From BJGN01 sp041159865 (GTDB lineage: Bacteria; Bacteroidota; Bacteroidia; Chitinophagales; Saprospiraceae): 64,000 nucleotides of DNA. Below are positions 34,989 to 43,746 of this stretch, one piece after another. The stretch is taken from positions 1 to 64,000 of the forward strand of contig JBEAXK010000070.1 in the NCBI GenBank assembly GCA_041159865.1. Direction: 5' to 3'. The position numbers were made by a program, and so were the translations under genes. How positions within the stretch are numbered: position 1 is the first letter of the stretch; the number at the start of each line of letters is the position of its first letter. The notes beneath the pieces were generated by a model, which was given only the letters and a program-made list of their open reading frames with translations, was not told the origin of the DNA and ran no database searches.

Positions 34989-36758
34989 TTACCATCCTGG
35001 ATTTTGTTTCAAATTTGGATTTGTAATCATATCACCAGCTGGAATAGGATATAAATAATGTTTTTCTTCAAATTTTCTTACTATATTGTTAAGCCACGTT
35101 AATTCTCCATTATCACTGTTTTTAAGTAATTGTGAGTTTGGTTTTCCAGAAATTAATGGGGATACTTCAACATAAGTAACACCGGCAACTTTTGTAGGTA
35201 GTTTTTTGAAGAAGGCAACATCAAGTTTACCATCTTCATTTAAATCTAAAGGAGTATCAAGAGAAGGTACATACATTCCGTTCCATTCCATTTCCAGTAA
35301 ATTGCCTTTTCTCCATCTCATTAAGTCATCGAATCTAAAACCTTCCAGGCATAATTCAATTCCTCTTTCTCTTCTTATTTCTAAGAGAGTTGCATCATTT
35401 AATTCTGGAAAATAGGTGGATTTCAAATAAGGGTCAACGACAGTAGGTTTGCTTGATATTCCTCCTGTAATTCCTGCTCTCTTTCTCAAAAGTCCCACTG
35501 TGGCTGCCCATTCTGCATCTGTTATGGTTCCTAGTTCTGCCTTAGCTTCAGCAAAATTTAACAATACTTCAGCAAATCTAAAAATGGATACAGAATTAAT
35601 ATTTAAATCTCTTGTATCATAATACATGTCATCAAGTGTCCATTTTATAGGTTGATAACCTGTAAAAGTATAAGAAAATAGAGGTGGTGCTGCTTCTAAT
35701 ATGCCATTATTAATCCTTTTATAATCTCCAGTTCTTATAGTTTGTTGTAACCGTTTATCTCTGCCTTTTACCTCATCTTTAAATAACATGGTTTTATAGG
35801 CTGGATCGTTGGTATAAGGGGTTCCGTCTATTTTTAAATAGGTGTTAATGAAGGAACGAATAAAGTTTGCTTTATCCCCATAAGTACCACTTGTCCAATA
35901 CCAGTTTGCATCATTTAAATTATTTAAGGCTAAATCGCAAACAGCAGAGAGCATTACCTCTGTAGAGATGGGCGCAGGATTTATAAATACTTGTCTGTAG
36001 GATTTATCTATACCTGCTCCGTCATATAGTTTGTATCCGCCTTCATCCATCACTTTTTTTGCTGCCGTTGCAGCTTGCTCTAGTAAAGCATTTGAAGTTG
36101 ATGTTAAACCTAATTGGGTATGATATTTTCTATAAGTTCCTTCATAAAGACAAACTCTAGCCAAGAAAGCATAAGCAACATATTTTGTAATTAAACTTCG
36201 GGTGTTTTCAGATTTTGAAGTTATATTTTCTGAAGCAAAGTTTAAATCTGCAATGATCGAGTCTATAATTAACTTTCTGGAATCTTGACTTTTAAACAAC
36301 AATTCTTTATCACTAACATCCAGTGGTTTACCAATCCAGGGTACATTGCCAAATCTTTTTACTTTTTCAAAATAAAACCAAGCTCTGAAAAATCGTGCAA
36401 TACCTAAATAATTATTTCTAATGCTAACTGATAATTTTGGATCATTACAATTTGCTATGAAATAATTAATATTTCTTAAATCAGACCAACTCCATCCTGA
36501 ACTCACTTCGGCGCTATAATTACCTGGTGTTATGAAGGCTGGACTATCCTTTCTACATAAATAATCTGAAATGGCATCTGCTCGATGTAAATTTTTCCCA
36601 TTTAAGATGTTATAAAAGGAATTAGTGTAAAGAATTAAACCACTTTCACTTCCAAAGATGGGACCTTTTGTTGTAGTGGCTTCTGGAAATTCTTCTAAAT
36701 TACATCCATATATGAATAAGGATCCCAGAATTGAAAATATAATTGACTTTAGTTTCAT
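34989..36758 (-). CDS. SusD/RagB-type glycan-binding lipoprotein
   Basis: An outer-membrane lipoprotein of 589 residues that forms the lid of a SusC transporter and binds an oligosaccharide or other nutrient. The signal ends in LFIYGC (Cys19). The body is of the SusD/RagB type: N-terminal EEFPEATTT, SDLRNINYFIANCND, tetratricopeptide-like helices, YVAYAFLARVCLYEGTYRKYH, FAEVLLNFAEAKAELG, RRERGIELCLEGFRFDDLMRWRKG, and the late YLYPIPAGDMITNPNL. It follows susC after 21 bp in the same transcript. Ligand unknown; glycan enzymes lie nearby. Confidence 0.92.
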   Translation of the reverse strand: MKLKSIIFSILGSLFIYGCNLEEFPEATTTKGPIFGSESGLILYTNSFYNILNGKNLHRADAISDYLCRKDSPAFITPGNYSAEVSSGWSWSDLRNINYFIANCNDPKLSVSIRNNYLGIARFFRAWFYFEKVKRFGNVPWIGKPLDVSDKELLFKSQDSRKLIIDSIIADLNFASENITSKSENTRSLITKYVAYAFLARVCLYEGTYRKYHTQLGLTSTSNALLEQAATAAKKVMDEGGYKLYDGAGIDKSYRQVFINPAPISTEVMLSAVCDLALNNLNDANWYWTSGTYGDKANFIRSFINTYLKIDGTPYTNDPAYKTMLFKDEVKGRDKRLQQTIRTGDYKRINNGILEAAPPLFSYTFTGYQPIKWTLDDMYYDTRDLNINSVSIFRFAEVLLNFAEAKAELGTITDAEWAATVGLLRKRAGITGGISSKPTVVDPYLKSTYFPELNDATLLEIRRERGIELCLEGFRFDDLMRWRKGNLLEMEWNGMYVPSLDTPLDLNEDGKLDVAFFKKLPTKVAGVTYVEVSPLISGKPNSQLLKNSDNGELTWLNNIVRKFEEKHYLYPIPAGDMITNPNLKQNPGW

Positions 36759-36779
36759 GTTTTTTGTAAATTTTAAAAT

Positions 36780-39700
36780 TTAAAATGAAATGGAAATGCC
36801 TGCTGTTAAGCTTTTCATTAATGGATAGTTATAACCATCTCCTGCATTTCCTCCTGGTGAAAATACCTGATCAGAAGCAACAGCATTTTCAACATCTATA
36901 TCTCTTGTAATTTTAAATAATGGAGAGGTTGTCCAGATATTTTCTGCCGAAATAAATACTCTTGCAGAAGTCATTTTTATTTTAGAAATTAAGTTTTGAG
37001 GCAAATTATATCCTATTTGTATATTTTTAAGTCTCAAATACCTAACATCTTGTAAATATTTTGTCTGAGAAGCAGATAAGGTTCCGTTTGCGTTACTTGC
37101 TATTCTGGATACATATCTGGGGAAATAAGCATTTTGATTTGTTTCCGTCCAAATATTGCCTAACTGACTTTTAGGAATACCGCCATAAGGTCGGTTATAT
37201 TGTCCCCAAAAAAGACTTGCTTCTCTGCTTGGATACCAATCTTGTCTGCCTACACCTTGTAAGAATGCACTAAAAAAGAAGTTTTTCCAATCGGCATTAA
37301 GCATTATACCATAAGTATATCTTGGAGTAGAGTTGCCAATGATAGACCGATCACCTGTATTACCTATACGATTTGTGCCGGGAGTAATGGCTCCATCCCC
37401 GTTTTTATCTACAAATTTTATATCTCCGGGAAACCATAATCCACTTGATGCAGTTCGGAATAGATTTTGATTTGCACTATTTTTAACGTCCTCAGCAGAA
37501 GTAAAATAGCCAGCCGTAGTATAACCCCAAATCTCTCCGATAACCTGCCCTTCATAATAGTCCGTTAATTGTTTTTCAGGATTATTATATTTTTTAATAA
37601 CAGAAATATTATCTGACATGGTTAGTCTTATGCTGAAATTTAGTGGATTTTCACCAATATTGACTTTATCTCTATAAGATAAAACGGCTTCCCAACCTTT
37701 GGTTTCTAAATCTGCATAATTCCCTCTGGGTGCTGTTGCACCAAAAACGGCTGGTAAAGTTAATCCAACCGTAAACATGTCTGTTGTTGTCCTTATATAT
37801 GCATCAGCATTAAAAGTCAGTTTATTTGAAAACATCGATAAATCTATACCAATATTTTGTGTTGTTGCTGTTTCCCAGGTTAAACCTTGTGGCAGAACGG
37901 ATGGATTTCTGGTAAATTGCGGCCTTTGACCTGCCAGAATTAAGGAAGATTGAGCAATGGAGAATTGTTCTAAATAGGCATAAGAAGCAATATTTCCATT
38001 ACCCAATGAACCATAAGATGCTCTGATTTTTACGTCAGAAATTAGTTTTTCAGGAACTTTCCAAAATGATTCTTTTGAAAGTCTCCATCCTAAAGAGTAG
38101 GATGGGAAAAAAGCAAATCTTTGATTTGAGGGAAATTTAGAGGAGCCGTCATAACGTGCATTTATCTCAAAAAGATATTTATCTTTAAATGAGTAGTTTA
38201 ATCTTGAAAATCCACCTTGAATTTTCCAGACTTCCCAACCACCTCCTGTTAGTATTGATTGCCCTAACGCAAGGTTAAGGTCATTTGCCCCTTCGAAAAT
38301 TAATCCATTCCTCTGAGCTGACAATCTTTTAAAATTGGATTGTTCATAATTATAGCCTGCAAGGAATTTTATGTAGTGATTTTTTCCAAATGTGTTTTCA
38401 TATTCTGTATAAAGGTTCGTAGTTATATAGTTAGTCTCCCTATATACATTATTTAAATAATTTGTTGTCGTACCTACATAAGAAATGACTCCAGGTTTTA
38501 CACTATAAGGAACAGGAACCGCTTTAATCTTATCATTATTATCTGTATTTTGGAATGTAAAATCTGCCTTAAACCTGAGTTTGTCATTAAAAAACTTTGC
38601 GCTTAACCCGGTTGTATTTCTAAACACCCTTTTATCATTATCGATACCATTTTTACCGTAATAAAAATCTCCAATACTATAGGCGGAACTAAACGTAAGG
38701 GTTCCGTCAGGATTTAGTAATGGCGCTAATGGAAAACCTTCATCTGCAATATTTCTCCATACTCCTCCACCTTCTCCAACATTTAATGGATTATGATATT
38801 TCATATTAGAAAACTGGGAAAAATTGGTAACTTTTAACCACTTATATAAATCAATACTTCCTTTTCCTGTAAAATTCAAAACCTGATAGTCGTCAGAATT
38901 GTACCGAAATAAACCGTCCTGGCCAAAATATCTGCCCGTTAACAAATAACTGGCTTTATCACTGCTTCCTGAAATACTTAAATTATGCTCTCTTGATAAG
39001 TTATTATCTTTATATAAAATACCATAATAATCTGTACTTCCATAATAAACGTACTCCCCCGTTATTGGATCTATTTCTATATCAGGTAAACCTCCTATCT
39101 CGGATCTTCTTTTTAATTCAGTCAAATAAGGTTGAGAAAACTTTAATGTCTTATTTGCATTTTGAGGAAATGTTCCACCAAAATTGACAAATGATTCAGC
39201 AAACATAGAAGCCCATGTGTAGCCATCCGTAACTAAATCAGGAACAGCAATTGGCTGTTTAACCGAAAAATTACTAGAATAATTGATGGAGGTTTTACCT
39301 GCTGTTGGATTTTTTGTAGTGATTAATACTACGCCAAAAACACCTCTGGCACCATAGATTGAAGCAGATGCAGCATCTTTAAGCAAAGTAATAGTCGCAA
39401 TATCATTAGGGTTCAATAAACTTGGGTCTCCTTCCACATTATCAATTAGGACTAAAGCATTTCCTCCTTGTCCAATTGATGTCGCTCCCCGTATATTAAA
39501 ACTTGGGGCTTGATTGGGTTTTCCATCGCCCATTCTAATATTTAAATTGGGCATAACTCCTTGTAATCCCTGGTTTAAGTTTGTTAATGGACGATTATCA
39601 AATACTTCACTACTTACTTGATCTACGGCACCAGTTAAATTGGCCTTTTTTTGAATGCCATAGCCTACAACTACTACCTCTGATAATAATTTTGCATCAA

Positions 39701-40061
39701 TTTTTAAAATTACATTTATGGTTGTTTGTTTGCCAACTAATACTTCCATTGAGGTATAACCAATATACGAAAATACCAATATGGATTGTTCATTTTCTGC
39801 TTCAATAGAATATTTTCCTTCGTCATCTGTGTTGGTCCCTTTAGTGGTACCCTTAATATTAACGGAGGCAAATGGGACCGGTGTTCCATCTTCTTCGGTT
39901 ACTTTACCAGATATGACCAGGGCATTTGGAAAAATATTTTTTGAGCTTACCTTTATTAAACTTGCATGGTTTTTCCCAATGCCTATTAAAAAAATAAGAA
40001 ACGTGAAGCATATTTTTAAAATGCCACGTTGTTTGAAACCATGGTTTTGGTGTCTTTTCAT
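36780..40061 (-). CDS. SusC/RagA-type TonB-linked outer membrane transporter
   Basis: A 1093-residue TonB-dependent transporter. After the signal peptide (to about residue 34) comes a CarboxypepD_reg-like domain (VISGKVTEEDGTPVPFASVNIKGTTKGT), then the plug with the SusC-type segment VVVVGYGIQKKANLTGAV near residue 130 and LVLIDNVEGDPSLLNPNDIATITLLKDAASASIYGARG in shortened form around 200-238. A long beta-barrel closes with phenylalanine at the very C-terminus (GISISF). It imports the SusD-bound ligand into the periplasm. No FecR/ECF sigma pair or SusR-like sensor lies beside it; the nearest regulator is the small XRE protein 129 bp upstream, which may belong to another module. Confidence 0.93.
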   Translation of the reverse strand: MKRHQNHGFKQRGILKICFTFLIFLIGIGKNHASLIKVSSKNIFPNALVISGKVTEEDGTPVPFASVNIKGTTKGTNTDDEGKYSIEAENEQSILVFSYIGYTSMEVLVGKQTTINVILKIDAKLLSEVVVVGYGIQKKANLTGAVDQVSSEVFDNRPLTNLNQGLQGVMPNLNIRMGDGKPNQAPSFNIRGATSIGQGGNALVLIDNVEGDPSLLNPNDIATITLLKDAASASIYGARGVFGVVLITTKNPTAGKTSINYSSNFSVKQPIAVPDLVTDGYTWASMFAESFVNFGGTFPQNANKTLKFSQPYLTELKRRSEIGGLPDIEIDPITGEYVYYGSTDYYGILYKDNNLSREHNLSISGSSDKASYLLTGRYFGQDGLFRYNSDDYQVLNFTGKGSIDLYKWLKVTNFSQFSNMKYHNPLNVGEGGGVWRNIADEGFPLAPLLNPDGTLTFSSAYSIGDFYYGKNGIDNDKRVFRNTTGLSAKFFNDKLRFKADFTFQNTDNNDKIKAVPVPYSVKPGVISYVGTTTNYLNNVYRETNYITTNLYTEYENTFGKNHYIKFLAGYNYEQSNFKRLSAQRNGLIFEGANDLNLALGQSILTGGGWEVWKIQGGFSRLNYSFKDKYLFEINARYDGSSKFPSNQRFAFFPSYSLGWRLSKESFWKVPEKLISDVKIRASYGSLGNGNIASYAYLEQFSIAQSSLILAGQRPQFTRNPSVLPQGLTWETATTQNIGIDLSMFSNKLTFNADAYIRTTTDMFTVGLTLPAVFGATAPRGNYADLETKGWEAVLSYRDKVNIGENPLNFSIRLTMSDNISVIKKYNNPEKQLTDYYEGQVIGEIWGYTTAGYFTSAEDVKNSANQNLFRTASSGLWFPGDIKFVDKNGDGAITPGTNRIGNTGDRSIIGNSTPRYTYGIMLNADWKNFFFSAFLQGVGRQDWYPSREASLFWGQYNRPYGGIPKSQLGNIWTETNQNAYFPRYVSRIASNANGTLSASQTKYLQDVRYLRLKNIQIGYNLPQNLISKIKMTSARVFISAENIWTTSPLFKITRDIDVENAVASDQVFSPGGNAGDGYNYPLMKSLTAGISISF

Positions 40062-40111
40062 AAAAATGGTTTAAATTTTGTGAAAAAAAATAATCAATTG
40101 AATCTAATATT

Positions 40112-40174
40112 TTATTTTATGAAAGTTTAATTAATTTGTATTTATTGACTTTTTTAAATCATCTCATAAAATAA
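40112..40174. repeat. 11 bp inverted repeat upstream of susC
   Basis: TTATTTTATGA (40112-40122) and TCATAAAATAA (40164-40174) are perfect reverse complements separated by 41 bp, in the 128 bp gap between susC and the XRE gene. The arms are AT-rich, so chance is possible, but the spacing (centre to centre 52 bp, about five helical turns) would suit a looped regulator site for susC. No TAnnTTTG box was found for susC. Confidence 0.3.
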
Positions 40175-40189
40175 TATTTTAAAAACCCT

Positions 40190-40384
40190 CTATTCCTCCA
40201 TTAAAAAAATTTCCTCAACGGCTTTTTTGAAATATTTAGCAATTTTCATTCCCAAGGTTAAAGATGGGGCATATTTGTTATTTTCTATGGCATGTATCGT
40301 TTGTCTGCTTACGCCCATTTGATTTGCCAGTTCCTCTTGTGAAATATTGAGTTCTGCCCTAAATACTCTTATTCTATTCTTCAT
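40190..40384 (-). CDS. Small XRE-family helix-turn-helix regulator
   Basis: A 64-residue DNA-binding protein that is almost only the helix-turn-helix: ELNISQEELANQMGVSRQTIHAIENNKYAPS, shortened here to its core at residues about 11-41. Similar 65-70 residue regulators commonly pair with a small membrane protein gene in Firmicutes and Bacteroidota and act as local repressors. Here it overlaps the upstream membrane-protein gene by 11 bp, showing coupled translation. Its target is unknown; its own operon promoter or susC are the near candidates. Confidence 0.87.
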   Translation of the reverse strand: MKNRIRVFRAELNISQEELANQMGVSRQTIHAIENNKYAPSLTLGMKIAKYFKKAVEEIFLMEE

Positions 40385-40847
40385 CCGTTGCGCTTTTGTA
40401 ATATGCCCTTAATTTTAATTGAAATCTCAAATTAAATAAAAAAATGAGGGAAAATAAATGGATAACCATTACATGAAAATAAGCCATCTCAAAAATAAGA
40501 AGCGTGGCTAATATTACTAAACTATAATTTACATAAATAGACCAAGTCAATGCTTGAAGCCGGATACTGGAAATATATTCGTCTTCCATTTTTTCCCTGG
40601 AAAAGGAATGAATTATGCCTGATATAATTAATACCACGGTGATTAGTTCATCTAAAATGCCGTTTTCAATCCATATCCCTTTGTTATTCGTGAAAATGGG
40701 TTCGTTTATGATTGCGGGTACTTTTATGACTAATAATTCATCCAAACTTACACCTGAAAAATAGACCACCACACCAATCATATTGGTTAGATAAAAAATT
40801 AGTCCTGAGATATTTTTAAATCTGGATGGAAATAAATAAGCTTCCAT
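40374..40847 (-). CDS. Four-helix membrane protein paired with the XRE regulator
   Basis: A hydrophobic protein of about 157 residues with helices near 15-35, 65-85, 105-125 and 130-148, and charged ends. It is unlike any family I can name with certainty, but small membrane proteins joined to XRE regulators (the DUF2178/DUF2975-like pattern) are common. The frame opens at a TTG (40862); the ATG at 40847 (MEAYLF) is preferred. It ends inside the regulator gene. The role could be to hold or sense for the regulator at the membrane; this is inference from pairing only. Confidence 0.65.
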   Translation of the reverse strand: MEAYLFPSRFKNISGLIFYLTNMIGVVVYFSGVSLDELLVIKVPAIINEPIFTNNKGIWIENGILDELITVVLIISGIIHSFSREKMEDEYISSIRLQALTWSIYVNYSLVILATLLIFEMAYFHVMVIHLFSLIFLFNLRFQLKLRAYYKSATDEE

Positions 40848-40859
40848 TTGTTTTTTCTT

Positions 40860-40890
40860 CAAATGTAAAATATTTTATACTAATTGTCAA
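40860..40890 (-). promoter_or_regulatory. Promoter of the membrane protein-XRE operon
   Basis: On the minus strand TTGACA begins at 40890 and, 20 bp after its TTG, TACATTTG (40867 to 40860) matches TAnnTTTG exactly. The ATG at 40847 then lies 12 bp past the -7 box, so the transcript would have a very short leader of roughly 5-8 bases. Confidence 0.5.
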
Positions 40891-40931
40891 TTATGTCTTA
40901 CAATAAATTTTTGCTTTTAATTTGTACCTCT

Positions 40932-41690
40932 TTAATCCACCGAATTATAATAGGCATTTCTTTTTTGTATAAGGCTTTTAATATCTTGATTTGGCATAGT
41001 TTCTAAAACACTTAATTTATGACCTCGAACCAATGCGTATGTTTTAAAGCCTTTTACTACCATATTTCTAGTGTGAAAAAAGCCAACTACATATTGTTTG
41101 TCAAACAATAGCGTAATTCTGTCTAAAGGTGAAAAATCTACGACCATACTTTCGTAAATGAAATATTGTTTAAATTTTAACTTATTATCTTCTTGATATT
41201 CTGTAAATCCAAATTTTTTCATAAAAGGTTCTAGGGTTTCCTTTTGGTAATTTCCCAAGGCTAATATTTTAATTAATTGTGCTTCAGGGTTAAATGCCAT
41301 ATTTATATTATCCTGATGCGTGTATGCTTCTAAGTATCCTATTTCTTCCTCAATCATTGATATTTCTACCGGATTAATTGTTTTCCCAATGGTTTTTCCA
41401 TTTTCATTAATTAAGGATATGTTTTTTTCAAGTTTAAAATCTTCCATTTGTTTAACTGTTAATTTTACATATACCCCAATTTTAACCCATTTATTTATAG
41501 CAGGTGATGTTTCAATGATGACTCCATCATTTAAAGAAAATAGTAATTTACCATTGACTGTATCTCTAATATTTGCAGGTCCATTTATCCTTTCCCCAAC
41601 ATCAAGTCTGGTTTGACTTCCCCCATCATTTTGTGTGAACAAAAAAATAAATAATGTTAGGGTTTTTAAAATTACTTTTGAATAAAACAT
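40932..41690 (-). CDS. Secreted SH3-like domain protein of unknown function
   Basis: A 252-residue exported protein. Signal peptide to about residue 25 (TLTLFIFLFTQ). Residues about 35-85 look like a bacterial SH3 domain: INGPANIRDTVNGKLLFSLNDG followed by WVKIGVYVKL, shortened here to its pattern GPANIRD...G..L..L..G..V. Bacterial SH3 domains often bind peptidoglycan or other proteins. The remainder (about 115-252) is not recognised. It is divergent from the GH27 gene with only 37 bp between starts and 69 bp upstream of the XRE operon. No enzyme motif is visible. Confidence 0.65.
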   Translation of the reverse strand: MFYSKVILKTLTLFIFLFTQNDGGSQTRLDVGERINGPANIRDTVNGKLLFSLNDGVIIETSPAINKWVKIGVYVKLTVKQMEDFKLEKNISLINENGKTIGKTINPVEISMIEEEIGYLEAYTHQDNINMAFNPEAQLIKILALGNYQKETLEPFMKKFGFTEYQEDNKLKFKQYFIYESMVVDFSPLDRITLLFDKQYVVGFFHTRNMVVKGFKTYALVRGHKLSVLETMPNQDIKSLIQKRNAYYNSVD

Positions 41691-41727
41691 TGTTCTGATA
41701 TGTTTAAATTTAGGAAATCTTTTCTAT

Positions 41728-43734
41728 ATGAATCTAATGTCTAAGTTAAGCTTATTTTTTGTTGTTTTATTCCAAGTGGGTTATTTGGATGGTCAAATTA
41801 TATTTAGCCGATTTTTAGATGAATTACCTATTAAAACCTTTTCAGATGGTATTCAATCGGTTGTTGCTAATGTTAATCAAAAGGGAAATCCTATTTCTAT
41901 GGGCGGCAGGGTCTATAAAAAAGGAATTGGTTTGGAATCTACCAGCGTATTGGCCTTTTTACTCGATGGTAAAGGGGTTCGTTTTTCTGCGGAGGTGGGC
42001 ATTGATGATATGGGCAATGATACTATCCCTCTTCGATTTTTTGTACTGGCTGATAGGAAAATATTATTTGATAGCGGTGAAATGTTACCTGGTGATAAAC
42101 CTAAAGTGGTGGATGTATCCATTGAAAAGGTTAGTAGATTAGGTCTGTTAGTATTGGGAAAAGGGGAAGGTTATCCTAAAAATATTGGCGCATGGGCAAA
42201 TGCTTCTATAACGGTAAATCACGTTGATTATCCTAAAACCATTCCTAATGATGGTGAAAAATATTTGTTGACTCCTCTACCTTCACCATTGCCCAAAATA
42301 AATTCTCCTAAGATTTTTGGCGCAAAACCTGGAAATCCTTTTATGTATTTTATAGCAGCGACAGGGGAAAGACCCATGATTTTTAAAGCTTTAGATTTGC
42401 CAAAAGGTTTAAAGATAGATTCTTTGACAGGTCATATTACAGGTGTGGTTTATAAAAAAGGTGTTTTTTCAGTCGATTTAATGGCGCAAAATAGAATAGG
42501 TGTTCATAAACAAAAGGTGGTTTTTAAAATATCAGATACCATTTCTCTAACCCCGCCTATGGGATGGAATGGCTGGAATTCCTGGGCAAGAGAAATTGAT
42601 CAGCCAAAAGTTATTGCTTCTTCTAAAGCTTTATTAAATAACAGGTTAATAGATTATGGATGGCATTACATCAATATTGATGATGCATGGCAAGGGCAGC
42701 GAGGTGGTGAATTTAATGGCTTGCTTGCCAATGAAAAATTTCCTTCTTTTGATAAAATGATTGATACATTACATCAATGGGGATTAAAAGTAGGCGTTTA
42801 TTCAACCCCTTGGATTAGCAGTTATGCTGGCTTTCCAGGTGGTTCTTCTAATGTTGAAAATGGTTTTTATTCAGATGAAGTCCGTTTAAATAAGAGAAAT
42901 TACAGGTATATTGGAAAATATAGGTTTGAGGAAGCTGATGCTAAACAATGGGCAAAATGGGGCGTAGATTATTTAAAATATGATTGGCGCATTGAAGTTT
43001 CTTCTGCTGAGAGAATGAGAAATGCCTTAAATAAGGTAAATAGGGATATTGTCTATAGTATCTCAAATTCCGCACCTTTAAATAACGTAAAAGATTGGGC
43101 TCGTTTGACTAATGTCTTTAGGTCAGGTCCAGATATCAGAGATTCCTGGACTTCTGTGTATCTTTCTACTTTTAAACTGGCAGATTGGACCCCATTTGGA
43201 GGACCAGGTCATTGGATTGATCCCGATATGCTCGTCATCGGTAATGTAACCACGGGTTCACCCATGCATCCTACCAGACTTACGCCCGACGAACAATATA
43301 GCCATTTTACCATGCATTGTTTACTGGCCGCTCCTTTGTTAATTGGTTGTCCTATGGATCAATTAGATTCATTTACTTTGAATTTGATAACTAATTCAGA
43401 GGTTATTCAAGTAAATCAGGATCCTCTGGGGATTCCCGCATCCTTAATTAAAAAAGAAAATAATTTTCAGATTTGGAAAAAACCATTATCTGATGGTTCT
43501 TATGCTGTTGGAGTGTTTCATGTTTATCCACTTGACCATATCCCGCAGCAATATTTTCGCTGGGGAGACGAAAAATCATTGACTCTTTCACTGGATAGTA
43601 AAGATTTTCAAATGGAGGGTAAGATAGAGGCGCGCGATTTATGGCGACAAGAAAATATAGGTATCTGGCAAGGTGAAAAAGTGCTCCATATTCCTCATCA
43701 TGGTGTTTATCTATTTAAAATTTCTCCTCTTTAA
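41728..43734 (+). CDS. NPCBM-domain glycoside hydrolase family 27 (alpha-galactosidase type)
   Basis: A 668-residue exported glycosidase. After a signal peptide (to about residue 22) residues 25-165 form an NPCBM/NEW2 carbohydrate-binding domain (GGRVYKKGIGLESTS), residues about 185-270 a putative Ig-like domain (GKPLNG-type fold with LPKGLKIDSLTGHITG), and residues 275-560 the GH27 catalytic barrel starting PPMGWNGWNSW. The nucleophile is Asp419 in KYDW and the acid/base Asp469 in SGPDIRD. GH27 enzymes remove terminal alpha-galactose, alpha-GalNAc or beta-L-arabinopyranose. It lies 12 bp before the GH95 gene, so both likely act on the same glycan. Confidence 0.9.
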   Translation: MNLMSKLSLFFVVLFQVGYLDGQIIFSRFLDELPIKTFSDGIQSVVANVNQKGNPISMGGRVYKKGIGLESTSVLAFLLDGKGVRFSAEVGIDDMGNDTIPLRFFVLADRKILFDSGEMLPGDKPKVVDVSIEKVSRLGLLVLGKGEGYPKNIGAWANASITVNHVDYPKTIPNDGEKYLLTPLPSPLPKINSPKIFGAKPGNPFMYFIAATGERPMIFKALDLPKGLKIDSLTGHITGVVYKKGVFSVDLMAQNRIGVHKQKVVFKISDTISLTPPMGWNGWNSWAREIDQPKVIASSKALLNNRLIDYGWHYINIDDAWQGQRGGEFNGLLANEKFPSFDKMIDTLHQWGLKVGVYSTPWISSYAGFPGGSSNVENGFYSDEVRLNKRNYRYIGKYRFEEADAKQWAKWGVDYLKYDWRIEVSSAERMRNALNKVNRDIVYSISNSAPLNNVKDWARLTNVFRSGPDIRDSWTSVYLSTFKLADWTPFGGPGHWIDPDMLVIGNVTTGSPMHPTRLTPDEQYSHFTMHCLLAAPLLIGCPMDQLDSFTLNLITNSEVIQVNQDPLGIPASLIKKENNFQIWKKPLSDGSYAVGVFHVYPLDHIPQQYFRWGDEKSLTLSLDSKDFQMEGKIEARDLWRQENIGIWQGEKVLHIPHHGVYLFKISPL

Positions 43735-43746
43735 ATGAAATAAATA

